Below are positions 21,119 through 31,914 of a stretch of DNA of 64,000 nucleotides, piece after piece. The stretch is from Daphnia pulex. Its lineage: Eukaryota; Arthropoda; Branchiopoda; Diplostraca; Daphniidae. Each line of letters opens with the position of its first letter. Position 1 is the stretch's first letter. Location of the stretch: the NCBI RefSeq assembly GCF_021134715.1, contig NC_060021.1:1488001-1552000 (forward strand), given 5' to 3'. The notes under the pieces are model-generated. The model did not search any database. It was not told the DNA's origin and worked only from the letters and a program-made list of their open reading frames with translations. The translations under genes were made by a program, and so were the position numbers.

Positions 21119-21649
21119 TTTATAAAGTTCTTTTGAAGTTTGTGTATTAATTTGTTGGGGTTGAATAACAGCAGCTACCCACAGCAGCGATGAGAACAAG
21201 AATCTATGTCGATCTATGTATAACGTAGAGATAGTAACACTGATGTGCACCACCTATTGCATATGCGTCAGCCACAAGTGTGTTGTGTCGTTTCCCCGAA
21301 GGCTATAATACGACATTGACATGAGACTGAATTCACCTTGAACAAGAAAGTCTGCTCGTTTCTATTCCACTCTACTATATCGTCGTAGTTATCCTTTCGT
21401 CGCATATGTTCCATTTTACTGAAAATGAGCATTACCGGGTCCCAAACAAATAGGAATAACATATGACACGTTTTAGGGTTTGATGATGTATATTTCTAAA
21501 AAGGCTTGTTATTGTAAATACGCCACCTACGTGTGTCCGTCAAATTTAACAATTTCTTAATTTTAAGGCACAAAATGACTATTTTACCCGCCTCAACAAA
21601 TCGTAAAATGTAGCACAAGGGATTTTTAATTCCCTTAGTCCCACTTATA
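21119..21649. promoter_or_regulatory. Divergent intergenic region, cuticle pseudogene / secreted copy B
   Basis: The head-to-head spacer is shared with 29501-30052. It should contain the cuticle promoter on the minus side. A short region (21240-21300) with GCGTCAGCCACAAGTGTG is repeated in all cuticle copies. No separate gene. Confidence 0.5.
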
Positions 21650-22155
21650 CCTCATCTAGAAAATGCTTCGCTAACGCAGGTGTGCAATGTGAAAAGTGAA
21701 AAAGTTTCATGAATCAAATTGAAAATTCATTTCTCGCAAATGGATGATTACAAAGCGTTAATCAACAATCATTTTTAAAAAATACCGTTCTAACCAGTTC
21801 TACCAAGTCACGGCCAAAGGGATTGATTATTAATGAATGCCATTATTATTATTAAGAGCTATATAGATAGATAAATTATTTCCGAGAAAAGGTGCCCAAT
21901 AAAAGCCGTATGAAGGCCACCAATAGCTTAAATAAAAGCATATTAGCCAACTAGGCTAAACGCACTAGGTAAAGCCTATAGAGTAATTAAGAACTCCAAA
22001 AGGGACCCGCCCCCTCAGATGATGGGTACATCCAATTGCTGCTGGGAGTTTGGCTAGGATAAAAGGAGCAGCGAAACTCTGCTGTAGTCACTACTCATCA
22101 GTCAACACTACCATAACGTTTTACTTATCACATATCAGCACATACAGTCTGCAAC

Positions 22156-22832
22156 ATGATTCTCATTAGGTGAGGTTTTTTGTTACTTTATTGTTTTTAT
22201 TTAGTACAAGGCGAAGAATTATTTTATTGATAATTTCATGTTAACAAATGATAGGATTTCGGTTTTGGTCATCTGCTGTTTATTTTTGTCGCTGCTGGGA
22301 GTTGACGGAGCTCCTTTGAATTGGTTCCCGCATCCTTATTTGCCTGCTGGTGCCAATTCCGCGATGGAGAAAATCTTGTCAGACTATGACAATAAAGTTG
22401 GCGATAATAGGCCCTTTATTGTCGAGGATTACTTTTTCGATTTATCAGCCGACCAATTCGGTGACTTTCTGAAATTTATCAAAAATCAAGTAAGTCTATT
22501 CTTGATATCTTGCCTTTCACGTGTACATTGTCGAGTTCAATTTGTGGTTCGATTTTATTTTACAGCTTCAAAAAGGAGAAGGGCTTGTCAAAAACATTGA
22601 TTTGGCCGATTTGGCTAATAACCAAAGGGTTGAAGGAGATGATGGTTTCAACTCCGCCGTGATGGAGAAAAGCTTATCAAACTATGACAATAAACTTATT
22701 GGCGATAATAGACCGCCTGCCTACATTGTCGAGAATAACTTTTTCAATTTGCCAACCGACCAATTCAATGAACTTAGAAAATTGGTTAAAGCCAACGGTG
22801 AAAGCGAGAAAAAGGACAAGCTGAAAAGGTAA
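22156..22832 (+). CDS. Two-repeat small secreted protein, copy B, about 171 aa
   Basis: Exons 22156-22169, 22255-22489 and 22566-22832, same architecture as copy A. It differs by a few substitutions (e.g. ANSAMEKIL for ANSAIEKIL), one extra Met codon before the second repeat (AVMEKSLSNYD) and LKR at the end. All frames and splice sites are intact; TATA-like GATAAAAG lies at 22058-22065. A possible terminal intron joins AAAAG to ACGTTAA at about 22913. Near identity to copy A, including introns, points to recent duplication or gene conversion. Function unknown; secreted by signal peptide. Confidence 0.82.
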
Positions 22833-23336
22833 CATTTGTTGTTTTGTTTTATGCATCGTTTCTTGTGTGTGACTGCTAAATGATCTTGTCATTCTTTTGA
22901 ATATTGCTACAGACGTTAAAATAAATAATTGAAAAGAGTGATTGCATTTGTCTACACATCAGCCCATGAGACATCAGATGTTTTGGCGTCCAGAACTTTT
23001 CTCCTGAACATTGTACATATCCATTTTCTAAAAAAATGCTGTTTTGACATCAATTTGACCATAAAAAAGACTGTAATTGGTACCTTGTGCACTCCATACA
23101 ACTGTTCTCTTATAGAAATAAAGAACCAAAGCGCATCTAAAATGACAACATTTTATTCTTCTTCTTATTTTCTCAAAAAGAAACCAAGTGGATTTTTATG
23201 CTATTTGATGCAAGACAATATTCTTTTTGTATTTCGGTTCTATATATTTTTCTCGCCTTCTTGTTACAAGCTAATTCTCTATGCTGTTATTCTGAGTTTG
23301 AATATTCGATCAAGAAAACGTGTCTGCATGTATCTC

Positions 23337-23394
23337 ATGAAAAAAGGTGCGCCCATGGGCGCACCTTTTTTCATTCGACTGATGCATCAGTCGA
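23337..23394. repeat. Two adjacent perfect palindromes (38 bp and 20 bp)
   Basis: 23337-23374 is a perfect 38-base palindrome centred on CCCATGGG. 23375-23394 is a perfect 20-base palindrome (TCGACTGATGCATCAGTCGA). The paralogous sites at about 32420-32445 and 40396-40420 have only one arm of each, so the palindromes arose in this copy by local inverted duplication. Confidence 0.9.
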
Positions 23395-23999
23395 GGTGCC
23401 AATTAATTCTTAGGTTATTATCTATTTCACATGTATTGTTTCATGCTGAATTTTTGAATGCATCACCGCATGTAGTTGTATAAGACGTCTCTCTCTTTCG
23501 TTACAAAATAAAAACAAACAAAAAAAGAGATGGACAGCAGCCGGAGGAAATTCAGATAGTCAATCCATTGTATATATATAAATAGAGGCCAGCCTAAAAT
23601 TGTTATGTAGGTCATCAATAGGTATAATGCCCTATACAATCACACCCATACACCAAGGGGGAAAACGGAATTCGCTCCAGGAATAAAAAGACAAAATCAT
23701 TTTTTAAAGAAGAAACATAAATCAGAAATAAAAAGTATCAAAAATAAGTCTCCAATCGTTTGCGCTTGTTAGAATTTTCATTTTCTTTTTTTGTTTTGTC
23801 TCGTATTTTATATCATTGGGATATCAAAGTTATTTACATTGTTTTGTTTTTTTATTCAAAGATTAGTACACAAAAATTTATATCTGGTGGTGTTTTTTTC
23901 ACACTCGAGCACAGCTCGACTTTCTTCCGAGTCATTTTTTGAAAAAAATTTTAAATTCAATTTTTTGAATTTCGCGGGGGTTTATTAAATTCAATTGTT
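23395..23999. other. Convergent spacer shared by units 2, 3 and 4
   Basis: The sequence between the secreted gene and the inhibitor C-terminus is nearly identical at 32446-33050 and 40420-41026. It contains TATATATAAATAGAGG and A/T tracts and would hold both 3' UTRs. No independent gene recognised. Confidence 0.55.
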
Positions 24000-25304
24000 T
24001 CACCAAGCCTCGGCGTTGCGGGTCTGTCGTTTGCTCCTGGGCACGGTGGGTGAGAGCTGGGGCGTTTGAACGACGTCGGACGGATTGATTCCGACGCGCG
24101 GGAAACCCCTGGGCACGACGTCCGACTTGTCGGAGCCGCCTTTGCTGGGCTTGGGTGGCGAGGCCAGCGTCGAGCCGGAATCTTTCGGGTAGGTGCCAGT
24201 GGTGCGGCGGCGATGGAGGACCAGTCCGATGATGAGCCCGCAGACCAGGATACTGGCCAGCACCGACAGAACGACAATAATGGCCAGGTAAGGGGCCTCG
24301 ATGTCCAGGGCCTGGGCCAGAATTTCCCGCGTTTCCAGGCTGCGGTCCTGCAGGTCGCTGCTCTCCTCTTTAGTGGCGGCCACTCTGAGATGAGTCGAGT
24401 CGAGTTTGTGGTAGAATTTTGACGACGTGCTGTCGGCCAGCATCGTGTGCCCGTCCATTTCCAGCGCCAAGTGGCCCGATTTCACCTGTCACCCAAATGA
24501 ATATTGCCAATCATTTGAATCAAATCATTTTGAAATGAATTAGAAAAGTTGGTACCATATCCTCGAGGTGGGAGGCGACGTCGATCTTGTTGTCGCCGAC
24601 CAGCGTGAAGGTCAGGACCGTTCCGTCCTGCCGGGATTTGACCTGGAGGGTCGACTCCATGGTGCGGGCCGACAGGCCGTTGAGGATCTCGCCCTCCTAC
24701 TGAGGCACTTCCTTCTCCATTTGCTCCTGGGCGTGGTCCATGGCCGGGAATCCCAGGGTCATCGCCACGGCCATGACTGGCACCAGACCTGATCGGACGG
24801 ACAAAATTTTTTTAAAAATTTCGTCATAATTTGGTTGTTGTTGCTGGACACTTACGGCAGGTCTGCTCTCCGCGGAGGAACTGGGTGGTGTTGGCCACCT
24901 GATTTCCGGCTTCGTCGACGCACCAGCAGCTGACTTGGCCGCTGTTGGACTTGGCCGGCAGGCACTGGATCGGCTGGAACCGGCCCAGGTGGTCGCATTC
25001 CGGAATCAATTCGCCGCTCTGGCCGCCACCGCCTTTCTTCAGTTGCGCCTGCCGCATCTTCTGGCACCGGGTGTAGTGCGGATGGGCCAGCGATTTACCG
25101 CGCTGCTGGGCAGGAGATGGACCCACTGTCGTTGTGGTTGTTGTCGTCGTTGTTGTTGGGGCTTCCGTCGTTGTTGTTGTGGTGGTTGTTGGGCTGGTGG
25201 TGGTAGTTGTTGTCGTGGTTGTTGTTGTTGTTGTCGACTCTTTGACTTCCGGCCGGACGTCGTGGAAGGCGTGGCGGGGCTCGGCTTGGAGGACGGCCGG
25301 CTCG
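24000..25304 (-). pseudogene. Truncated copy 1 of the multidomain inhibitor gene (3' exons only)
   Basis: Corresponds to the last three exons of the intact gene at 41.0-50.7 kb: transmembrane/tail exon 24000-24485, membrane-proximal exon about 24555-24788, and the Tg1 plus Thr-rich exon 24853-25304. The second has an in-frame TAG at 24697-24699 where the intact gene has CAG. Homology stops abruptly at 25304 inside exon 11, where the sequence switches to an unrelated 0.7-kb repeat. The tail exon is fully open and nearly identical to the other copies. No promoter or signal peptide. Non-functional as a receptor-like protein. Confidence 0.85.
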
Positions 25305-27020
25305 CGTGCACTGCGCAACGACCGCCTGGAGCGATACTCATCCAGCAAAGTGAGGATTTTTTCCACGCGAAATCTAATAATTGTCGTCAGGATTTTCTGA
25401 CTGTTGATTTGCTGTTTTCATCAAATGAGCAGTCTACACAGGCCAGCAACCGTTTACTTTCAACTATTGAAATGATGTTGCGATGTTTGGTTCATGATGA
25501 TAATCGAAATTTGGAGATGCTACATCGCAATACGATGTTCGTAGAAGTGAGCACATATAGTTCAGTTAATTTGAATTTAATGCTATGAATTAGCAGATGA
25601 CGATTGGAACCAACTATTTTATGCCAGGCTGAAGATTTAGTCCACTTTTAGGCACATCTCTGAAGATGGCTTCGAAAACTGACTCTTCTTCCCAGGAACT
25701 AATAGTTTGTCAGTTTGTCACCTATCACATTCACCATCTTATTCAATTTAAAGAATTCCAAAATATTTAAAACTAAAGCTTGATGAAAAGGCAGTTGGCG
25801 TTCACAGCAACTTCGAACTCATCAAAGTTAGACAGTAACACGTATTATTTCATGATTTCGTTCATTTATCATAGCAGTTGACTCCATTCACCATGTTCAT
25901 TGATCGGAAGTGGATTATCACTTTATTCTGGTCTAATACTTAGAAAATTTACCTATAATTTTCATAATTTCGCCTGTCTCGACTATTAAAGAGCGATCGT
26001 AGACAAAACTGACCCCCATTGCGCAACGACCGCCTTGAGCGATACTCATCCAGCAAAGTAAGATTTTTCCACGCGAAAGCTAATAATTGTCGTCGGGATT
26101 TTCTGACTGTTGATTTGTTTTTTTCATCATATGAGCAGTCTACACAGGCCAGCAACCGTTTCCTTTCGACTTTTGAAATTATGTTGGGATGTTTGGTTCG
26201 TGATATTTAATGAAAATTGCAGATGCTGCTTCGCAACGCAATTTCCTTGGAAGTGTACAGATTAAGGTGATTTAATTTTCAAATGTAACTTTATCGGGGA
26301 TAGATGTGTATTTGGTTAATATTCATATCTACGAAGCTCAACAAAGAACCTTTGTTAATTTGCTCATCAGTTATGACATATTACAGCCTATACTCATCCA
26401 TCATATTGCAACTAATAGAAATCCACTGTGCCAAGAACGATGGTTTGATGTTATGTCAGTTGGCGTTCATGGCTATTTTCGTACTCTTAGAGGTTACGAC
26501 ATTAACACGTATTCATTTTATGATTACGTCAATTTTCGTAGCAGTAAGGCTCATTCACCATGTTCATTGATCAGAAGTCGATTATCACTTTATTCTGGTC
26601 TAATACTTAGAAAATTGCCCTATAATTTTCGTAATTTCGTCTGTCTCGACTATTAAAGAGCGATCGTTGACAAAACTGTCAAGTCGACCGCGTACATGTT
26701 AAATGCTCAAATGAAAACGTCCCATTGCGCAACGACCGCCTGGAGCGATACTTATCCGGGAAAGTGAGATTTTTTCCTCACAAAATTGAATAATTGTCGT
26801 CAGGATTTTCTGACTGTTGATTTGCTGTTTTCATCATGTGAGCAGTCTACACAGGCCAGCAACAGTTTCCTTTCGACTTTTGAAATGATGTTGCGATGTT
26901 TGGTTCATGATATTTAACGAAAATTGAAGATGCTAGATCGCCAAACGATGTACGTGGATGTGAGCACATATAACTCAGTTAATTTTCTATTAAAAATTTG
27001 AAATAGCAGATGAAGGGTCA
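25305..27020. repeat. Three diverged tandem units of about 0.7 kb
   Basis: Units begin near 25312, 26016 and 26705, each with GCGCAACGACCGCCT(G/T)GAGCG, then TTTTCTGACTGTTGATTTG and TCTACACAGGCCAGCAAC. The third is truncated near 27015. In unit 2 the plus strand is open for 63 codons (26019-26210, MRNDRLERYSSSK...). The other units shift frame or stop, so it may derive from a gene or transposon but is not coding as it stands. Unit 1 directly replaces the missing part of inhibitor copy 1. Confidence 0.65.
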
Positions 27021-27153
27021 ATTAACACAATGTCTTCTGACGTCATCAAGAGGATCCAGTTCATCAACTGTTCATCTAATATAACGATGACAAGTGATGT
27101 TAATCTGGAAAACCTTTTAGGAACTCAAGAGATTGTACTTTAATTAACTCATT

Positions 27154-28206
27154 TATAGAAAAGCAAGCTTATCAGCTCGCCGCGAAGGGATAGTCGTAAG
27201 CCAGTTGAAAATTGTCTTAAATGAAAAATTCAGGCCTATATTTAAGTCGGACTTATTCACAATTCACACTTTTCTTAACAGACTTTTTGGTCTTAAAACG
27301 GGATTTTTCTGTCACAGTTCAATATCCTTGCAAGTTATTTACGTTTAGTTTATTCAACTCATATTTTCCTATTTTTATACATAAAGTTCCATATTTCAAT
27401 TTTTATGAATCAAATAACTGTAAAACATAAATGCAAATCTGGTTGTTGCGTCATGGTTGAGACACCAATGATTGCGTCATCACGGCGATGCTATGGACAT
27501 CTGGTGGTGATTTATTTTGACCTAAAGTGAAAAAAGTTGTAGTCGCAACCGCCAGATGTCACTAGTCGTTAAACAATTATTTTATCAGTTTTTCATTAAT
27601 TACGGAAAATCTAATTAAGTAAATGCAATTATTTTTGTTCTGGTCGCACCGCATATTTTTTGTGTATTTTTTAAGACCAAAAAGTCCGAAATCTAACGTG
27701 AAACGTCCGAGCTATAGAGCGTTACAGACAAAGTGACATGGCTTTTTTTTTTCTGCGTATGCGATTATTAGCTTCGCCCTTCGGGCTCGCAATACATAAA
27801 GTTCCATATTTCAATTTTTATGAATCAAATAACTGTAAAACATAAATGCAAATCTGGTTGTTGCGTCATGGTTGAGACACCAATGATTGCGTCATCACGG
27901 CGATGCTATGGACATCTGGTGGTGATTTATTTTGACCTAAAGTGAAACAAGTTGTAGTCGCCACCGCCAGATGTCACTAGTCGTAAAACAATTATTTTAT
28001 CAGTTTTTCATTAATTACGGGAAAACTAATTAAGTAAATGAAATTATTTTTGTTCTGGTCGCACCGCATATTTTTTGTGTATTTTTTAAGACCAAAAAGT
28101 CCGAAATCTAACGTGAAACGTCCGAGCTATAGAGCGTTACAGACAAAGTGACATGGCTTTTTTTTTTCTGCGTATGCGATTATTAGCTTCGCCCTTCGGG
28201 CTCGCA
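27154..28206. mobile_element. Foldback/MITE-like element with internal 415-bp tandem duplication
   Basis: A noncoding element starting ATAGAAAAGCAAGCTTATC and ending CTTCGCCCTTCGGGCTCGCA. Its two halves are imperfect inverted repeats around shared blocks (GACTTTTTGGTCTTAAAA on one side, its complement on the other). The right half, 27377-27791, is duplicated head-to-tail as 27792-28206 with very few changes. An inverted single copy is inserted at 30631-31282. It has no transposase, so it is non-autonomous if mobile. Confidence 0.7.
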
Positions 28207-28649
28207 ATAATAAACTAACCTTTTAATGTAGGCCTAATGAAATTTAAATTGATTTAAATCAACTCCTTAAGGTGAAATCGGACACTTCAAAACATTTATT
28301 GGTCTACACATTATTAATAGAGGACAACAAAGATCGTTACTCTATATTATCAGGCATCCAGAAATATTGTTTGAATTAATTAACGCTGCTGTGTATGCTG
28401 TAGAGTGAATTGGCTTTTGATATGATATAGTCTCTATATGTGCTCTTTTAATAAATTAGACGGCGTATGTTTACTCTGTGACGAAAAAGAAATTGATTTC
28501 GAATTTCCGTAAACAATTTTTTTCGCAGAATTATAAAGGATATAAGAAAAAGAATAGAAAAAAGTTTAAGATGCTATTAAACATAAATTTAGTCGACGCG
28601 CTAAGAGACTGCGTGACCAGGGGTGTGGATGACCTTTGTCAAAGTGGCT
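28207..28649. other. 3' flank of the cuticle gene
   Basis: Shares sequence with 20065-20400. 28580-28648 still carries, in a different frame, the ancestral cuticle C-terminus (EATLTKVIHTPGHAVS on the minus strand) that is no longer used by the open gene. Confidence 0.6.
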
Positions 28650-29500
28650 TCACAGACCGGCCATGTCCGCACTCGAGACGCCAGCAATATCACCTTCGAA
28701 AAGCCCAGCAATTTCGATGGGATCGCCCCCCAACTCCAGAGCCGGAACGGCAACTGAGTAGGCGTAAGGGGAAACAGCAGCATAGCCGAGGTAAGGGATT
28801 GGAACACCTCTGTAGCCATAGACTGCTTGGCGCTTAGCACGGACGGCTGGGATAGCGGCGTCCTTGGCGGCGGCGAATTTAATGGCGAATTTCGCCTTGG
28901 CAGCGGCCACCTCGGGAGTGTCCTGGACTGGGGCCGGAAGAGCGACAATGGGGGCAACTGGAGCGACGGGGGCGACTCCGGACTTGGCAGCGGCGATAGC
29001 GGCGGAGTGATCGGCCTTGGCAGCGGCTACTTCGGGTGTGTCTTGGACTTGGACGGGCGCTACTAAATTGGCGACGGGAGCGACGGGCAAGTTGTTGGAT
29101 TGGACGCGGAAGCCTCGGGAGTCGGCGGTGTAGGAGACACGGACTTCCTTGCCTTCCGGGTTGATGTAAGCGTAGCTGCCGATTTGGTTGCCGAAACCGT
29201 CACGGAGGTTGTTGGCGGCCTGTCCGGGGTGAGCGTAGCCAAAGCTGGCCTGGCCGAGCTCGTCCTGGGCGTGGTACTGGGTGGCAGAGATAGAAGGGTA
29301 GCCATAAGCGACGGGTAAGGCGGCGAGATAGACAGCGAACACGGCACCGTATCCGAAGAATTGAGCTTGGGCGGCAACAGCCAACACCAACAGACAGGCG
29401 ATCTGCGTATATGGGAAAAGCAAAATTATATTTAAAATATCTCCAAAAATTAATTTTTTAAAATAACCGTCTAAAATGTTGTTTTTACCGTAGACTTCAT
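28650..29500 (-). CDS. RR-type cuticle protein, 2 exons, about 254 aa
   Basis: Exons 29489-29500 (MKST) and 28650-29402, joined in phase. A signal peptide (MKSTIACLLVLAVAAQA) is followed by FFGYG. The chitin-binding Rebers-Riddiford block includes NNLRDGFGNQIGSYAYINPE and EVRVSYTADSRGFRV. Two Ala/Lys-rich repeats come next, each introduced by QDTPEVAAAKA, then a basic VRAKRQ site and a Tyr/Pro-rich end. It would be deposited in exoskeleton. The last about 30 residues (LELGGDPIEIAGLFEGDIAG...) differ from the paralogue because a short insertion shifts the frame. The conserved VREATLTKV..PGHAV ending lies just beyond the new stop in another frame. Divergent from secreted-protein copy C. Confidence 0.82.
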
Positions 29501-30587
29501 TTTATATAGTTCTTTTGAAGTTTGTGTATTAGTTCGTTGGGGTTGAATAACAGCAGCTACTCAAAGCAGCGATGAGAACAGCAGGAATATGTCTTACGTA
29601 TACAAATAGTAACAGGGATGATCATATATCCACAACTTTTCAAGTCCTTTATATTCGTCTTATCCTTACTATATATCGATACTTTTATGTATCGTACATC
29701 GTATGTATCGTTACGTGCGGGGTCAATTGCACCACTTATTGCATATGCGTCAGCCACAAGTGTGTTGTGTCGTTGCCCCGAAGGCTATTATACGACGTTG
29801 ACAAGCACGTAAACTGAATTCAGTTTGAATAAGAAAGTCTGCTCGTTTCTATTCCACTCTGGTTTGATGATGTATATTTCTAATAAGGCTAGGTTATTAT
29901 AAATACGCGACCTACGTGTGTCCGTCAAACGTACGATTTAACCGATTTAACAATTTTTTTATTTCAAGGCACAATCGTGAAATTTAGATTGTAGAAATGG
30001 GATTGTTGGATGTTGGATATGCGGATATTAAGGGATTGTAATTCCCTCATACGTCATCTAGAAAATGCTTCGCTATATAAACGCAGGTCGACGCAGATCG
30101 ACGCAGGTGCTGTGGAAATTGAAAAGGTTCAATGAATCAAATTGAAAATTCATTTCTCGCCAATGGATGATTACAAGCGTTAATCAACAATCATTTTTAA
30201 AAAATACCGTTCTAACTAGTTCTACCAAAGTCACGGCCAAAGGGATTGATTATTAATGAATGCCACTATTATTATTAAGAGCTATATACAGTAGATAGAT
30301 AAATTATTTCCGAGAAAAGTTGCCCAATAAAAGCCGTATGAAGGCCATCAATAGTTTAAATAAAAGCATATTAGCCAACTATAGGCTAAATGCACTAGTT
30401 AAACACTATAGAGTAATTAAGAACTCCAAAAGGGACCCACCCACTTCGATGATATGGGTGCATCCAATTGCTGCTGGGAGTTTGGCTAGGATAAAAGGAG
30501 CAGCGAAACTCTGCTGTTGTCACTACTCATCAGTCAACACTACCACAACGTTTTACTTATAACATATCAGCACATACAGTCTGCAAC
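29501..30587. promoter_or_regulatory. Divergent promoter region, cuticle gene / secreted copy C
   Basis: About 1.1 kb head-to-head spacer. The cuticle side (29501-30050) includes a TACATCGTATGTATCG-type AT-rich dyad at 29680-29712 and the GCGTCAGCCACAAGTGTG block. The right side is the conserved upstream region of the secreted family, with GATAAAAG at 30490-30497. Part of the left side is present in inverted orientation at 38783-39412. Confidence 0.55.
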
Positions 30588-31914
30588 ATGATTCTCATTA
30601 GGTGAGGTTTTTTGTTACTTTATTGTTTTTTGCGAGCCCGAAGGGCGAAGCTAATAATCGCATACGCAGAAAAAAAAAGCCATGTCACTTTGTCTGTAAC
30701 GCTCTATAGCTCGGACGTTTCACGATAGATTTCGGACTTTTTGGTCTTAAAAATTAAACAAAAAATATGCGGTGCGACCAGAACAAAAATAATTGCATTT
30801 ACTTAATTAGATTTTCCGTAATTAATGAAAAACTGATAAAATAATTGTTTAACGACTAGTGACATCTGGCGGTTGCGACTACAACTTTTTCAATTTAGGT
30901 CAAAATTAATCACCACCAGATATCCATAGCATCGCCGTGATGACGCAATCTTTGATGACCCAACCATGACGCAACAACCAGATTTATATTTAAGTTTTGC
31001 AGTTATTAAACTTAAAGATGGTTATTTTAAAATTCAATTATTGAACTTTATGTTTAAAAATAGGAAAATATGAGTTGAGCAAACTAAACGTAAATAACTT
31101 GCAAGGATATTTGACTGTGACAGAAAAATCCCGTTTTAAAACCAAAAAGTCTGTGAAGAAAAGTGTGAATAGTGAATAAGTACGACTTAACAATAGGCCC
31201 TGAATTTGTCATTTAAGACAGTTTTGAACTGGCTTACGACTATCCCTTCGCGGCGAGCTGATAAGCTTGCTTTTCTATCTTATTTATAGTACAAGGCGAA
31301 GAATTATTTTATTGATAATTTCATGTTAACAAATGATAGGATTTCGGTTTTGGCCATCTGCTGTTTATTTTTGTCGCTGCTGGGAGTTGACGGAGCTCCT
31401 TTGAATTGGTTCCCGCATCCTTTTTGGCCTGCTGGTGCCAATTACGGGATGGAGAAAATCTTATCAGACTATGACAATAAAGTTGGCGATAATAGACCCT
31501 TTATTGTCGAGGATAACTTTTTCGATTTATCAGCCGACCAATTCGGTGACTTTCTGAAATTTATCAAAAATTAAGTAAGTCGATTTTTGATATCTTGCCT
31601 TTCACGTGTACATTGTCGAGTTCAATTTGTGGTTCGATTTTATTTTTCAGCTTCAAAAAGGAGAAGGGCTTGTCAAAAACATTGATTTGGCCGATTTGGC
31701 TAATAACCAAAGGGTTGAAGGAGATGATGGTTTCAACTCCGCCGTGGAGAAAAGCTTATCAAACTATGACAATAAACTTATTGGCGATAGTAGGCCGCCT
31801 GCCTACATAGTCGAGAATAACTTTTTCAATTTACCAACCGACCAATTCAATGAACTTAGAAAATTGGTTAAAGCCAACGGTGAAAGCGAGAAAAAGGACA
31901 AGCTGAAAAGGTAA
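30588..31914 (+). pseudogene. Two-repeat small secreted protein, copy C, broken
   Basis: Exon 1 (30588-30601) and promoter are intact, but intron 1 is enlarged from about 85 to over 730 bases by an inserted foldback element. Exon 2 (31340-31574) ends in TAA where copies A and B have the last codon CAA before the splice donor, so the product would stop at residue 82. Exon 3 (31651-31914) is still open and well conserved. If splicing and the ATG still work, a one-repeat secreted protein would be made. Otherwise the gene is dead. Confidence 0.75.
30631..31282 (-). mobile_element. Foldback/MITE-like element inserted in intron 1 of copy C
   Basis: Inverted copy of the element at 27154-27791. It starts TGCGAGCCCGAAGGGCGAAG and ends at GATAAGCTTGCTTTTCTAT. 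Comparison with the uninterrupted introns of copies A and B fixes the insertion between ATTGTTTTT and ATTTA. No clear target-site duplication can be called by eye. Confidence 0.75.

Noticed and set aside
23337-23374. Perfect hairpin followed by T run as a transcription terminator
   Set aside because: It resembles a bacterial terminator, but the organism is eukaryotic and sister copies explain it as a template-switch event.
25134-25400. Val-rich frame (runs of V)
   Set aside because: Antisense translation of the threonine-codon repeat of inhibitor copy 1.
27221-27430. 69-codon frame inside the foldback element
   Set aside because: AT-rich chance frame, not kept in the second or inverted copy. 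Not a transposase.
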